From: Nesterenkonia sp. E16_10
Lineage (GTDB): Bacteria > Actinomycetota > Actinomycetes > Actinomycetales > Micrococcaceae
DNA: 61,184 bases
Direction of reading: 5' to 3'
NCBI RefSeq assembly: GCF_017347085.1
Contig: NZ_JADPSA010000004.1
Location: 1-61,184 of the forward strand
Of this stretch, positions 1 through 7,802 are shown one piece after another. The notes beneath the pieces are model-generated. The model worked only from the letters and a program-made list of their open reading frames with translations. It ran no database searches and was not told where the DNA came from. The translations under genes were made by a program, and so were the position numbers. Every line of letters starts with the position of its first letter. Positions within the stretch are counted from its first letter, which is position 1.

Positions 1-81
1 GGCGCACCCCAGCTGAGGCCTTCGCCGATCAACTACGCTCATTGCAACAACAGACTGTTGCGACGATCGGTTGAATACGGC
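1..81 (+). mobile_element. 3' end of an IS30-family element (continues left of window)
   Basis: The first 74 bases carry the end of an IS30-type transposase, and the bases just after its stop codon read into IS3-type transposase sequence. The element therefore seems to have inserted into the IS3 gene. The right boundary near base 81 is inferred from where IS3 protein similarity resumes (Q-F-R-S-R-K-Y). The left end lies outside the window, so completeness cannot be judged. Confidence 0.6.
3..74 (+). CDS. IS30-family transposase, C-terminal 23 codons (partial at window edge)
   Basis: The frame starting at base 3 reads RTPAEAFADQLRSLQQ and stops with TGA at 72-74. IS30-family transposases typically end this way: a W-K/R-T-P-A-E motif followed by a short helix. 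The catalytic DDE core lies outside the window. The gene may be intact to the left. The assignment rests on this short tail only. Confidence 0.6.
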   Translation, partial: RTPAEAFADQLRSLQQQTVATIG

Positions 82-372
82 CAATTTCGTTCAAGAAAAT
101 ACCAGCGAGCGATCAAGGCTCATGGCCTGCTTGGATCGATGGGCAGGGTTGGCGCTGCAGGCGATAATGCCGCGATGGAGAGCTTCTTCTCCACGTTACA
201 GAAGAACGTGCTCAACAAGCGCCGCTGGTCCTCCCGGGATGAGCTCCGCAGGGAGATCGTCTATTGGATCGAGCGGACTTATCACCGGCGCCGTCGGCAG
301 CGTCGTCTGGGTAAGCTGACCCCGGTTGAATACGAGACCGTTTACAGAACGACCGTCGCTCTGGCGGCGTAA
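82..372 (+). pseudogene. IS3-family transposase (OrfB), C-terminal fragment
   Basis: About 96 codons survive, from FRSRKYQRA to the stop at 370-372. They contain the last catalytic acidic residue in the context GAAGDNAAMESFF and the conserved tail YHRRRRQRRLGKLTPVEYE, both typical of IS3-family DDE integrase-like transposases. The first two catalytic acids and the helix-turn-helix OrfA are absent. The frame stays open upstream to base 1, but residues before FRSRKYQ do not match the family because that DNA belongs to IS30. The fragment cannot make an active transposase. Confidence 0.75.
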
Positions 373-405
373 ACCCCGAGGTCAACTAAACCGTCAGCAG
401 ACCCC
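82..405 (+). mobile_element. IS3-family element, 3' part interrupted by IS30
   Basis: This is the downstream part of an IS3-family element: the end of the integrase-type transposase plus about 30 bases reaching a probable right terminal repeat (around 380-405, including gtcaactaaaccgtcagcag). Phage coding sequence begins immediately afterwards, so the end is placed near 405. The left half of the IS3 element is missing or displaced by the IS30 insertion. Confidence 0.6.
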
Positions 406-477
406 ACCACACTCACGGAACAGGCGGCGCGCCTGGCACGGGAAAAGGTATACGGGGCAGTGCGGAGGGCAGCGTGA
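403..477 (+). pseudogene. 3' remnant of a phage gene cut off by the IS element
   Basis: Directly after the IS3 right end, one frame reads LTEQAARLAREKVYGAVRRA and stops with TGA at 475-477. It overlaps the GTG start of the next gene as GTGA, the coupling seen throughout this phage module. About 22 codons remain. The original function is not visible. In comparable actinobacterial elements a primase/polymerase gene often precedes the DUF3631 gene, so a replication protein is a reasonable guess only. Confidence 0.5.
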
Positions 478-1763
478 TTGAAACTGCCAAGCCTGGCGAA
501 GCGGTCTTGAGATCCTTGCACGACTGGCTTACTCGGTTCATCGGAGTCATGCGAGACGACGACATCGACATCCTCACCCTATGGATCGCACATAGCCACT
601 TCACCTCGGTTACCAGAACCACACCGCGACTGCTTATCAGTAGCCCTGTGCCGGGTTCCGGCAAGACAACCCTCCTGGAACACATGGGACACCTGGCGCT
701 CGACTCAGTGCAGATGAGCACCATTTCCTCACCCGCACTACTGACGAGGATGCTCGCCGAAAGACCGCGCACCGTCCTGATCGACGAAGCAGACCGCAGC
801 CTCAACCCGAAGAACGAGGGGGTCGGCGAGATCCTGGCGGTCATCAACACCGGGTACAAGCAGGGTGCCACCCGCCCCGTGCTGGTTCCTCACAAAGAAG
901 AAGGCTGGGTTGCCAAAGAGTTTCCCACCTACGCTCCGGTCGCCATTGCGGGCAACAGTCCCAACCTTCCGGAAGACACGCTCCAGCGTTGCATCGTGGT
1001 GCACATGGCTCCCTCGGATGACGTTGAAGAGTCCGACTGGGAAGGCATAGAACACGACGCAGCCGCACTCGGAGAAGTCATCGGCAAGTGGGCTGAAGGC
1101 AATCTCAACGTCGCCAAACCATCACCCCCACTGCCGGAAGCAGTCACAGGTCGAAACAAGGAGAAGTGGCGGCCACTGAAGCGAGTAGCCGTCGCGGCTG
1201 GAGGGCGCTGGCCGGAGACAGTGGACCGCCTCGCCCTCGCTGACGTCCAGCGGATCGAAACGGAGAAGGAAGACGGCATCCTCCAGGACCGGCCACACAT
1301 CATCCTGCTCAAGCATCTGGCAGAGATCTGGCCCAGAGGTCAGAGCTTCACGGACTCCAAGACGCTCCTGGATCACCTCACGTTCCAATATCCAGACGTC
1401 TGGGGAAGTGGCTCGAGCTTCGACAAGTCCCTCACCTATCAGCGCATGGGCCGGATGCTCTCCAAGAACTTCGGCCTACAGACCGACCGACCCAACACCC
1501 AAGGGCCTAGAGGTTACTCCCGCGCCAAGCTCAACCCCCTCTGGAGCCGGTTGGGGATACCTCTCCCGGATAAACCGGATAAAGCGGCTCAACCGGCTGA
1601 ACCGGATAACACCTTTATCCACATATCCAGTTCAGCCACATTATCCGGTTCGCCGGAGACACCTTCTGATAGTGGCTCAGCCTGTCCCCTGCATGGCACC
1701 AGTCCAGTCACCGACTGCTACACATGCGATCAGATCGCAGCTCAACGAAAGGAGGCGGCATGA
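474..1763 (+). CDS. DUF3631-type phage ATPase (replication helicase-like)
   Basis: This 429-residue P-loop ATPase has a Walker A motif PGSGKTT near residue 60 and Walker B LIDEAD near 102. The layout matches DUF3631 proteins, which sit in replication modules of actinobacterial phages and integrated elements and are thought to act as helicases or primase partners. The C-terminal third is rich in Pro, Ser and Thr and probably disordered. The GTG start overlaps the stop of the truncated upstream gene (GTGA). No ATG lies nearby, although the frame is open back to 390. The gene starts the surviving phage module, so its native promoter was probably lost with the IS insertion. Confidence 0.75.
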   Translation: MIETAKPGEAVLRSLHDWLTRFIGVMRDDDIDILTLWIAHSHFTSVTRTTPRLLISSPVPGSGKTTLLEHMGHLALDSVQMSTISSPALLTRMLAERPRTVLIDEADRSLNPKNEGVGEILAVINTGYKQGATRPVLVPHKEEGWVAKEFPTYAPVAIAGNSPNLPEDTLQRCIVVHMAPSDDVEESDWEGIEHDAAALGEVIGKWAEGNLNVAKPSPPLPEAVTGRNKEKWRPLKRVAVAAGGRWPETVDRLALADVQRIETEKEDGILQDRPHIILLKHLAEIWPRGQSFTDSKTLLDHLTFQYPDVWGSGSSFDKSLTYQRMGRMLSKNFGLQTDRPNTQGPRGYSRAKLNPLWSRLGIPLPDKPDKAAQPAEPDNTFIHISSSATLSGSPETPSDSGSACPLHGTSPVTDCYTCDQIAAQRKEAA

Positions 1764-2176
1764 AGATCTGTCTCAGCTGCGGTGAACCATCAGCGCAGAA
1801 CTATTGCGGTGAACATCTTCTCGAGACTCGGAAAGCACAGCGACCGAAGAAGACAGGAAGTGCCAGCGCCCGGGGCTACGGCTACAGGTGGGCGCGCCTC
1901 TCCCGCAAGGCCCGCAAGCTCCAACCCTTCTGCACCGACTGCGGATCCACACAGGATCTCCAGCTCGACCACACAGAAGAAACCTGGTGGCGCTACCTCA
2001 ACAGCAAACCCATCGGACTAGAACACACGGGCGGCGTCGTATGTCACGGCTGCAACGTCGCACGCGGCCAAGCAAGACCCGGGGGAGAGGGGTCGACTGC
2101 ACCCCGTCCGAGACGCGGGCCGGTAGGCCAAATCCCCGACTCATTCTCAATAGGTTCTCAACAAGGGGGTTCGTGA
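1760..2176 (+). CDS. HNH endonuclease (phage packaging-associated)
   Basis: This 138-residue protein has an N-terminal zinc-knuckle-like segment (CLSCG, then YC-x2-H) and a C-terminal HNH core: FCTDCG, LQLDH near residue 70, and VCHGCN near residue 98. HNH enzymes encoded directly before the large terminase take part in DNA cleavage during packaging of cos-type phages. The ATG at 1760 overlaps the preceding stop as ATGA and has a strong AAAGGAGG ribosome site at 1748-1755, so this start is preferred to an in-frame alternative 12 codons upstream. No separate small-terminase gene is visible, so its role here is open. Confidence 0.85.
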   Translation: MKICLSCGEPSAQNYCGEHLLETRKAQRPKKTGSASARGYGYRWARLSRKARKLQPFCTDCGSTQDLQLDHTEETWWRYLNSKPIGLEHTGGVVCHGCNVARGQARPGGEGSTAPRPRRGPVGQIPDSFSIGSQQGGS

Positions 2177-3651
2177 TGGTCAAAGCAGGACCTAAGCGGG
2201 CTGCTGATGAGTCACCGCTTCCTTTCAAGCCTAGGGTTACGGGCTCTGCTCGGTTCGGGAAGTTCACGGAGAAGTTCATACGGGTGCCGAAGGGGTACGG
2301 GGCGGGCACACCGCTTCGTCTGAGGCCCTGGCAGTTGGATTTGGTGGGCAGTGTTTTGGACGCGAATCCGTGGCCGACACAGGCGGGCTGGATGCTTCCC
2401 AGGGGACAGGGGAAGTCGTCCCTGGTGGCGGCTCTCGGACTCTATGACCTGATTCTGGGTGAAGAGGGCGCGTCGGTGGTGGTGGCTGCTGTGAATGAGC
2501 AACAGGCCGGGATCGTGTTCCGGACTGCGGCGCGCATGGTGGAGCTGAACGAGGATCTGAGCACACGGATCCACACGTTCAAGGATCGGCTGGAGGTTCC
2601 CGGCAAGGGCTCCACGTTCCAGGTCATGCCAGCCTCACCGAAGGCCCTGGAGGGACTGGATCCCACACTGGCGATTGTCGATGAGGTCGGTGTCGTGAAC
2701 CGGGACGTGTGGGAAGTGATCGCACTGGCGCAGGGCAAGCGTGAACGCTCCACGATGATCGGGATCGGCACACCTGGACCGGACCCCCACGACAGTGTTC
2801 TGACGGATCTGCGGGACTACAACCGCAAGTACCCGGACGATCACACCCTGGCATGGCGGGAGTTCTCCGCTGCGGGGTTCACCGATCACCCGGTGGACTG
2901 TGAGCACTGCTGGGAACTGGCGAACCCAGCACTGGGCGACTTCCTCAACAAAGACACCATCCGGGCACTGCTCCCACCGAAGACCAGGGAGTCAACGTTC
3001 AGGCGGGCAAGGCTCTGTCAGTTCGTCACGGAGACCACGGGCGCGTTCCTGCCGGACGGTCGGTGGGAGGACATGAACACCGGGGAAGAGATCGCGGAGG
3101 GGGAGGACGTGGTGATCTCCCTGGACGGATCGTTCAACGGCGATTCGACTGCGGTGCTGGTGGCGCGTATCGGCATGGAACCTCACTTCGACGTGGTGGG
3201 CCTGTGGGATCCGGCTGACCACGACGAGGACTACCGGGTGCCGGTGGAGGAAGTCGAAGACGCGATCAGAGCGGCGTGCAAGCGGTGGAACGTCCTGGAG
3301 GTCACGGCTGATCCCTTCCGCTGGACCAGGACATTGCAGGTGCTCGAGAAGGAAGGCATCCCGATCACGGAGTTCCCCTGGTCGGCAGCACGGATCACCC
3401 CGGCGACCACGGACTTCTACAACGCGTGCATCAACGGGCAGATCACACACTCAGGGGACCCACGGCTGGCCGAGCACATCGGCAACGCGGTGGTGAATGA
3501 GACCGAACGCGGGGTCCGACTGGATAAGTCCCGCAAACACACCACACGAAAGATCGACCTTGCCGCCTGTGCAGTCATGGGGCACTCACGGGCGCAGTGG
3601 CGGGCGATGACCAAGAAGAAGAACAGACGAGCGAGGAGTTTCAAACGATGA
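2176..3651 (+). CDS. Phage terminase large subunit
   Basis: This 491-residue DNA-packaging motor has an ATPase half with Walker A-like LPRGQGKSS (about 74-82) and Walker B LAIVDEVG (about 165-172). The nuclease half follows, with acidic residues in SLDGSFNGDST (about 313-323) and a late aspartate near RKIDLAAC. Terminases cut and pump phage DNA into the prohead through the portal. The ATG at 2176 overlaps the HNH stop by one base and has an AGGGGG ribosome site. The frame stays open far upstream, but that part overlaps the HNH gene and is not coding. The length is usual for siphovirus-type terminases, and both active centres look intact. Confidence 0.92.
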   Translation: MVKAGPKRAADESPLPFKPRVTGSARFGKFTEKFIRVPKGYGAGTPLRLRPWQLDLVGSVLDANPWPTQAGWMLPRGQGKSSLVAALGLYDLILGEEGASVVVAAVNEQQAGIVFRTAARMVELNEDLSTRIHTFKDRLEVPGKGSTFQVMPASPKALEGLDPTLAIVDEVGVVNRDVWEVIALAQGKRERSTMIGIGTPGPDPHDSVLTDLRDYNRKYPDDHTLAWREFSAAGFTDHPVDCEHCWELANPALGDFLNKDTIRALLPPKTRESTFRRARLCQFVTETTGAFLPDGRWEDMNTGEEIAEGEDVVISLDGSFNGDSTAVLVARIGMEPHFDVVGLWDPADHDEDYRVPVEEVEDAIRAACKRWNVLEVTADPFRWTRTLQVLEKEGIPITEFPWSAARITPATTDFYNACINGQITHSGDPRLAEHIGNAVVNETERGVRLDKSRKHTTRKIDLAACAVMGHSRAQWRAMTKKKNRRARSFKR

Positions 3652-4949
3652 GCACTACACAGCTACAGGCACTGATTCAGGAGATCGACGGACGCAAGAC
3701 GAAGCTGGATCCGCTGGACAAGTACTACAACGGGAATCCGCCGCTGGCGTTCCTCACTCCGGAGGCGCGTGAGGCGCTGGGCAACAGGTTCGGGCATATC
3801 GCGTCGAACTTCTGCCGGCTCACGGTGACGTCAATCGCGGAGCGGCTACGGATCACCGGGTTCACCCGAGGCGGGCAGGCAGACCCGGCACTCTGGGCCG
3901 ACTGGTCACGCAATGACCTCGACCAGCTCGCGGGCACTCTGCACCGTGAAGCACTCACTCTGGGAACCGCGTATGCGATCGTCTGGGCGGACAGCACAGG
4001 GGCGCCGAGCATCAGTGTTGAGTCTGCTCACCAGATGACGGTGCTGCGGGATCCTGGCACACGGCAACTGGTGGCAGCGGTGAAGAAGTGGAACACCGCC
4101 ACCGGATCGGAGGCAGTCCTGTACGGGCCGGAGAAGATCATCCGCTACGTCTCCGACTCCCAGAACGCCACGTCGGGGGCACAGTTCAAGGTCAGTGAAT
4201 CCATCGATAACCCGCTGGGCGTGGTGCCGGTGGTGGAGTTCCGCAACAGTGACCGGCTGCTCGACGAAGGGGTCTCCGAGCTGCGGGACGTGATCCCGCT
4301 CCAGGACTCTCTGAACAAGCTGCTGGCGGATCTCATGGTTGGTTCGGAGTACTACGCACGGCCTCGACGCTGGGCCACCGGGATCGAGCTGGAAGAGGAC
4401 GAAGACGGCGAGGCAGAGAACCCGTATCCCGAGGGCAACCGGATGATGATCGCGGAGGCCCCGGACGCGAAGTTTGGGCAGCTCGCGGCGGCTGACCTGA
4501 ACAGCTATGACACGGCGATCCGGACCATCGTCTCTCAGATCATGGCGGTCTCGTCTCTGCCGGGTCACTACACCGGGATCGTAACGAATCAGCCGCCGAA
4601 CGCGGACGGGCTGCGGGCGGCAGAGGCATCACTGACAGCACGGGTGGAGCAGAGGCAGCACCAGTTTGGACGCGGTTGGGAGCAGGTGATGAACCTGGCT
4701 CACGCGATCCGGACCAACACCGATCCATCAGCGGCACGAGTGAGTGTGGTTTGGGCGGATCCTGCCACTCGGTCTATGGCGCAGGAAGCAGACGCGGTGG
4801 TGAAGCTCTACCAGGCGGGACTGCTCCCGGCATCGGCGGCACTGGAACGTCTGGGGTACACGGATGAGCAGATCACCCAGATCCGGAACTCACGACGGGC
4901 TGAGGCGCTGGACGCCGCTGGGACTGACCTGGGAGCCCTGCTGGTATGA
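3648..4949 (+). CDS. Phage portal protein (SPP1 gp6-like)
   Basis: This 433-residue protein begins with the pattern common to SPP1 gp6-like portals: an N-terminal helix, DKYYNGNPPL, then NFCRLTVTSIAERL. A central acidic clip segment (LEEDEDGEAENPYP) precedes the long C-terminal helical region. Portals form the dodecameric ring through which the terminase moves DNA and to which the head-tail connectors attach. The ATG overlaps the terminase stop (ATGA) and has a GAGGAG ribosome site. No frameshift or internal stop is seen. Confidence 0.9.
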   Translation: MSTTQLQALIQEIDGRKTKLDPLDKYYNGNPPLAFLTPEAREALGNRFGHIASNFCRLTVTSIAERLRITGFTRGGQADPALWADWSRNDLDQLAGTLHREALTLGTAYAIVWADSTGAPSISVESAHQMTVLRDPGTRQLVAAVKKWNTATGSEAVLYGPEKIIRYVSDSQNATSGAQFKVSESIDNPLGVVPVVEFRNSDRLLDEGVSELRDVIPLQDSLNKLLADLMVGSEYYARPRRWATGIELEEDEDGEAENPYPEGNRMMIAEAPDAKFGQLAAADLNSYDTAIRTIVSQIMAVSSLPGHYTGIVTNQPPNADGLRAAEASLTARVEQRQHQFGRGWEQVMNLAHAIRTNTDPSAARVSVVWADPATRSMAQEADAVVKLYQAGLLPASAALERLGYTDEQITQIRNSRRAEALDAAGTDLGALLV

Positions 4950-5488
4950 GCATCCACGACACGGTGGCGACTCTCTCACGGGAGACCAGGACACGCCTGG
5001 CGGCGCTGCACGGGCGCTACGAGGACGGGGAGCTGTCCTGGGCTCAGTTCATGGACCTGGGAACGGCGGAGGCGTCACGGAGGTCTCAGGCCGCGTCGTC
5101 CCTGGCAGCTCTCGCGGTCGCCGCTGAACTGTCCCGGCTCTCAGGCAGGGTCAGGGCACCGACCGGGGGAGGGGCCGGCTATGACATCGAGACGGCTGCA
5201 CGGTCTCAGCTCGATGAGCAGACCTCCGCGCAGTCCTACCAGCAGGACGGCAACACCGCTATGGGCATCGCGGGGGCGGCGGTGGTTATGGCCGCTTACC
5301 AGGACACCACGGCCCGGTCTATGCGGGATCAGGGGGTCACGTTCTCCCAACGCGTGGTGGAGCCCGACGCGTGCCCCATCTGTCAGGACATGGCAGACAT
5401 CATCCTGCCGACCACGCAGAACCACTATCACCACAAAGGCTGCGCGTGCATCGCAGTTCCAGTCTCAGAGAATGGAGAAGACCAGTGA
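4946..5488 (+). CDS. MuF-like minor head protein
   Basis: This 180-residue protein is encoded between portal and scaffold, the usual place for MuF/SPP1 gp7-like head morphogenesis proteins. Its C-terminal segment has the compact Cys/His signature of that family: CPICQDM, then HYHHKGCACI. The N-terminal half is helical and rich in Ala, Arg and Ser. At 180 residues it is a short member without any attached effector domain. The ATG overlaps the portal stop (ATGA). A few copies of such proteins are normally packaged inside the head next to the portal. Confidence 0.8.
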   Translation: MSIHDTVATLSRETRTRLAALHGRYEDGELSWAQFMDLGTAEASRRSQAASSLAALAVAAELSRLSGRVRAPTGGGAGYDIETAARSQLDEQTSAQSYQQDGNTAMGIAGAAVVMAAYQDTTARSMRDQGVTFSQRVVEPDACPICQDMADIILPTTQNHYHHKGCACIAVPVSENGEDQ

Positions 5489-5928
5489 CCGAAGAACAGA
5501 CCACAGAAGCACCGGAAGAGCAGGAAACTCCGGAGGCACCGGAGGAAGATGCTCCGATTTCAGCTCCGACCAAGCCGGACGAAGAAACCGAGGAAGAATC
5601 GGGCCAGTTTCCCCGGTCCTATGTGGAGAAGCTGCGAGACGAGAACGCCAAGTACCGGCAGCGGGCGCAGCGGGCAGACGAGTTGGCCCACGAGCTGCAC
5701 AGAAGCCGCGTGGAGGCGACTGGGAGGCTCGCAGATCCCACGGACCTGGAGTTCTCCGACGAGCACCTGGAAGACGTGGAGAAGCTCACACAGGCGATTG
5801 ATGTGCTGCTGACCAGGAAGCCTCACCTCGCGGCACGGAGACCGGCCGGAAACATCGGACAGGGGACTGTGTCGCACAACACCTCTACAGTGGACCTAGC
5901 CGGGCTACTCCGGGCCGGTGCCAACTGA
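5485..5928 (+). CDS. Capsid scaffolding-like protein
   Basis: This 147-residue protein is very acidic at the N-terminus (repeated TEEQ, APEEQE and EEDA stretches). A predicted helical, coiled-coil-like middle follows (SYVEKLRDENAKYRQRAQRA), then a small C-terminal domain. This composition, and its place directly before the capsid gene, fit a phage scaffolding protein that templates prohead assembly. The GTG at 5485 overlaps the previous stop as GTGA and has a GGAGAAG ribosome site, so it is chosen over an upstream in-frame ATG lying inside the MuF gene. No head maturation protease is encoded in the window. Confidence 0.75.
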   Translation: MTEEQTTEAPEEQETPEAPEEDAPISAPTKPDEETEEESGQFPRSYVEKLRDENAKYRQRAQRADELAHELHRSRVEATGRLADPTDLEFSDEHLEDVEKLTQAIDVLLTRKPHLAARRPAGNIGQGTVSHNTSTVDLAGLLRAGAN

Positions 5929-5936
5929 GGAGGAAC

Positions 5937-6161
5937 ATGACTGAAAAGAACGCAGTCGCATCTGCTTTGTACGATGAAATATTGAATACTTTGAAGCACG
6001 AGAAGGAAAAAGGTAACGAGGTAAACCAGGCAGGAATAGTGCATACACCTGCCTTAAAGAGCCTCGCTGAGGCGTTTGCCACGGTCGCAGAACATGCGCC
6101 CGGAAAAAGAGAGAAGGACGAGGGATCAGGGATCCCGAATCCCCCTCGCAGACTCCGCTGA
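5937..6161 (+). CDS. Small charged phage protein, function unknown
   Basis: This 74-residue hypothetical protein has a good GAGGAGG ribosome site directly upstream, which supports real translation. The sequence is rich in Lys and Glu with a helical first half (LYDEILNTLKHEKEKG) and a basic, Pro-containing end. Base composition is clearly lower in GC than its neighbours. It lies between scaffold and capsid, where head decoration or assembly factors are sometimes encoded. I do not recognise a family. Confidence 0.6.
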   Translation: MTEKNAVASALYDEILNTLKHEKEKGNEVNQAGIVHTPALKSLAEAFATVAEHAPGKREKDEGSGIPNPPRRLR

Positions 6162-6178
6162 AAGCACCGCATACGTGC

Positions 6179-6235
6179 TACAATGAGGGGGTCGGGCCTG
6201 GTGTCCGGCCCTCTCATTCTGTGTCCTGGCGACAC
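6179..6235 (+). promoter_or_regulatory. Promoter-like TACAAT followed by two tandem hairpins before the capsid gene
   Basis: TACAAT at 6179-6184 resembles a -10 box, although no good -35 is present. It is followed at once by a 13-bp stem (6185-6197 with 6203-6215, G-U pairs included, 5-base loop), then a 5-bp hairpin, GTGTC/GACAC, at 6221-6235. The capsid ATG comes 40 bases later. The stems lack a T-run, so a strong terminator is unlikely. A transcript-stabilising leader or a dedicated capsid promoter is the better reading. Confidence 0.45.
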
Positions 6236-6274
6236 GAGGAACTCACACTCCCTCTTATCGCTAGGACTTTTTTC

Positions 6275-7117
6275 ATGGCACTGAACACCACTGACACCCC
6301 GGAACTGCTCCAGGAGCAGGTTTCCTCCCTCCTGATCCAGCCGCTCGAAACAGCATCTATCGTGCTGGCCGCTGGACCCCGGATCTTCGACACGGCCTCG
6401 CCGCTACGGATCCCCAAGCTCGTCGGCTCCGGAACCCCCGCATGGGTAGGAGAGTCCGAGCAGATCCCCGACGACTACACCGCCGAGTTCGACGAGGTCC
6501 GGCTGATGCCCGAGGGGCGCAAGTCGGTCAAGGTCATCACCCGCTACTCGAACGAGCTGGCACGCCAGTCCGTCGTCGGCCTCGACGCGGTGCTGCGGTC
6601 CCGACTGGTCAACGATGTCTCGTCCATGATCGACGACGCGTTCCTCAACGGAGACGGCACCAACGATTCAGTGACCGGCATCTTCAACCAGCCCGGAACC
6701 CAGACTGCACCGCTGGACCTCACCAGCGCAGACACCTTCCTCGACGCACTGGCAGTCACCACGGCAGCGGAAGTCACTCCGAACCGTTGGTTCCTCAACG
6801 CTCAGGACTTCATCACCGTTCGGAAGCTCAAGGACAACAACGGGCGCTACCTCCTGGAGTCGGATCTCACCCGCGACGCGACTTACCGGCTGTTCAACAT
6901 TCCGGTGACCGTGTCCAACAAGGTTCCGGCAGGCAAGGCGGTTCTCGCGGATATCTCACAGGTGGCTGTCGCCCGTGACACCAACCCGCAGATCAAGATC
7001 CTCGATCAGCGCTACGCCGAGTTCGACCAGCAGGCGATCCGGGTCACCGCCCGGTTTGACCTCGGACTGCTCCACCCGCAGGGCGTCGTCATCCTGGACA
7101 GCGCTGCGGGGGTCTGA
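6275..7117 (+). CDS. Phage major capsid protein (HK97 fold)
   Basis: This 280-residue protein matches HK97-fold major capsid proteins: an N-terminal strand region (IPKLVGSGTPAWVGESEQIP), the spine helix segment around LRSRLVNDVSSMIDDAFLNG, and a C-terminal domain including DLGLLHPQGVV. It lacks the long N-terminal delta domain of HK97 itself, consistent with a separate scaffold gene upstream. The ATG at 6275 is preferred to the in-frame GTG at 6221, because the latter lies inside the leader hairpin and would add an untypical tail. The AGGA at 6263-6266 is a modest ribosome site. Confidence 0.88.
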   Translation: MALNTTDTPELLQEQVSSLLIQPLETASIVLAAGPRIFDTASPLRIPKLVGSGTPAWVGESEQIPDDYTAEFDEVRLMPEGRKSVKVITRYSNELARQSVVGLDAVLRSRLVNDVSSMIDDAFLNGDGTNDSVTGIFNQPGTQTAPLDLTSADTFLDALAVTTAAEVTPNRWFLNAQDFITVRKLKDNNGRYLLESDLTRDATYRLFNIPVTVSNKVPAGKAVLADISQVAVARDTNPQIKILDQRYAEFDQQAIRVTARFDLGLLHPQGVVILDSAAGV

Positions 7118-7121
7118 GCCA

Positions 7122-7445
7122 ATGAGCTACGTTCAGGCACCTATCGGTGATGACGTGGCTTCGTTCCTCGGTCTGGACGATGACCCCGCCGTCGTCGCCC
7201 TGGCCGGGGAGCACGCTCCCATCATCCGAGCTATGGCAATGGCCTACACGCGCGGCAACGGCTTCGTGGGCACAGAGGTGCAGGAAGACATCTATGCCGT
7301 CCTCGTCGCCGCTACAGCCCGCCTAGTCGCTAACCCCGAGCAGCTGCACTACGCGGCAGGCTCAGCGCGGATCTCAGGGGCATTCAACGGCTGGACGCTC
7401 CCGGAACAGTTCGTGCTCAACCGGTACAGGAAGAGGGCAAGCTGA
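7122..7445 (+). CDS. Head-tail adaptor (connector) protein
   Basis: This 107-residue protein is encoded right after the capsid. It is mostly alpha-helical with a pattern like gp6/gp15-type adaptors that bind the bottom of the portal: an N-terminal VASFLGLDDDP segment, then helices with EVQEDIYAVLVAATARLVAN, and a C-terminal FVLNRYRKR. Position and size carry most of the weight, since these proteins are divergent. The ATG is 4 bases after the capsid stop. Confidence 0.65.
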   Translation: MSYVQAPIGDDVASFLGLDDDPAVVALAGEHAPIIRAMAMAYTRGNGFVGTEVQEDIYAVLVAATARLVANPEQLHYAAGSARISGAFNGWTLPEQFVLNRYRKRAS

Positions 7446-7777
7446 TGCTGTTCCACGACCGGGTGAGCATCGAAGGTGAGGCCGAGATCATCGACTACGA
7501 CCCCTACGGCCTGCCCATCTACGGACCCGCCACGTCGCAGGTGATCCCCGCGCACGTTGACGCCACCACCACATCGGACGGCTCACAGGAGCAGGCCAAC
7601 CAAGTCATCAGTCGCTACCGAGTCCTGTTGAGGCTTCCCGCTGGACTGGAAGCAGACGGCATCAAGGAAGTGACTTGGAAGGGCAAGACTCTGACGGTTG
7701 ACGGGACGGTCCAGCCGCAGATGCTCCGAGGCCGGATCAACCACCACGAATTCGTCACTGAAAGAGTCACCGGCTAA
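7445..7777 (+). CDS. Head-closure (stopper) protein
   Basis: This 110-residue, beta-rich protein overlaps the adaptor gene by one base (TGATG). Its start (MLFHDRVSI) and later VTWKGKTLTVDG are typical of SPP1 gp16/HK97 gp7-like stoppers, which plug the filled head and provide the docking surface for tails. It is the last recognisable phage gene. No tail terminator, tail tube, tape measure, lysis or integration gene follows, which is unusual for an ordinary prophage. Confidence 0.6.
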   Translation: MLFHDRVSIEGEAEIIDYDPYGLPIYGPATSQVIPAHVDATTTSDGSQEQANQVISRYRVLLRLPAGLEADGIKEVTWKGKTLTVDGTVQPQMLRGRINHHEFVTERVTG

Positions 7778-7796
7778 TACCCCCATGGGGTATACT
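7777..7796 (+). promoter_or_regulatory. CsoR-type palindrome overlapping a TATACT -10 box
   Basis: ATACCCC-CAT-GGGGTAT at 7777-7793 is a perfect 7-bp inverted repeat with a 3-base centre, beginning inside the stop codon of the head-closure gene. The form is very like operators of the copper-sensing repressor CsoR. TATACT at 7791-7796 overlaps its right arm, as expected of a repressed promoter, but no clear -35 is visible. No copper gene follows. The motif may be an orphan operator left at a rearrangement junction, or may have been recruited to the RNA or gene pair downstream. Confidence 0.4.
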
Positions 7797-7802
7797 TGGA
7801 AG

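Noticed and set aside
6185-6215. Rho-independent terminator before the capsid gene
   Set aside because: The stem is strong but is followed by ATTCTGTG rather than a T-run, and the coupled head genes need read-through or a new promoter here.
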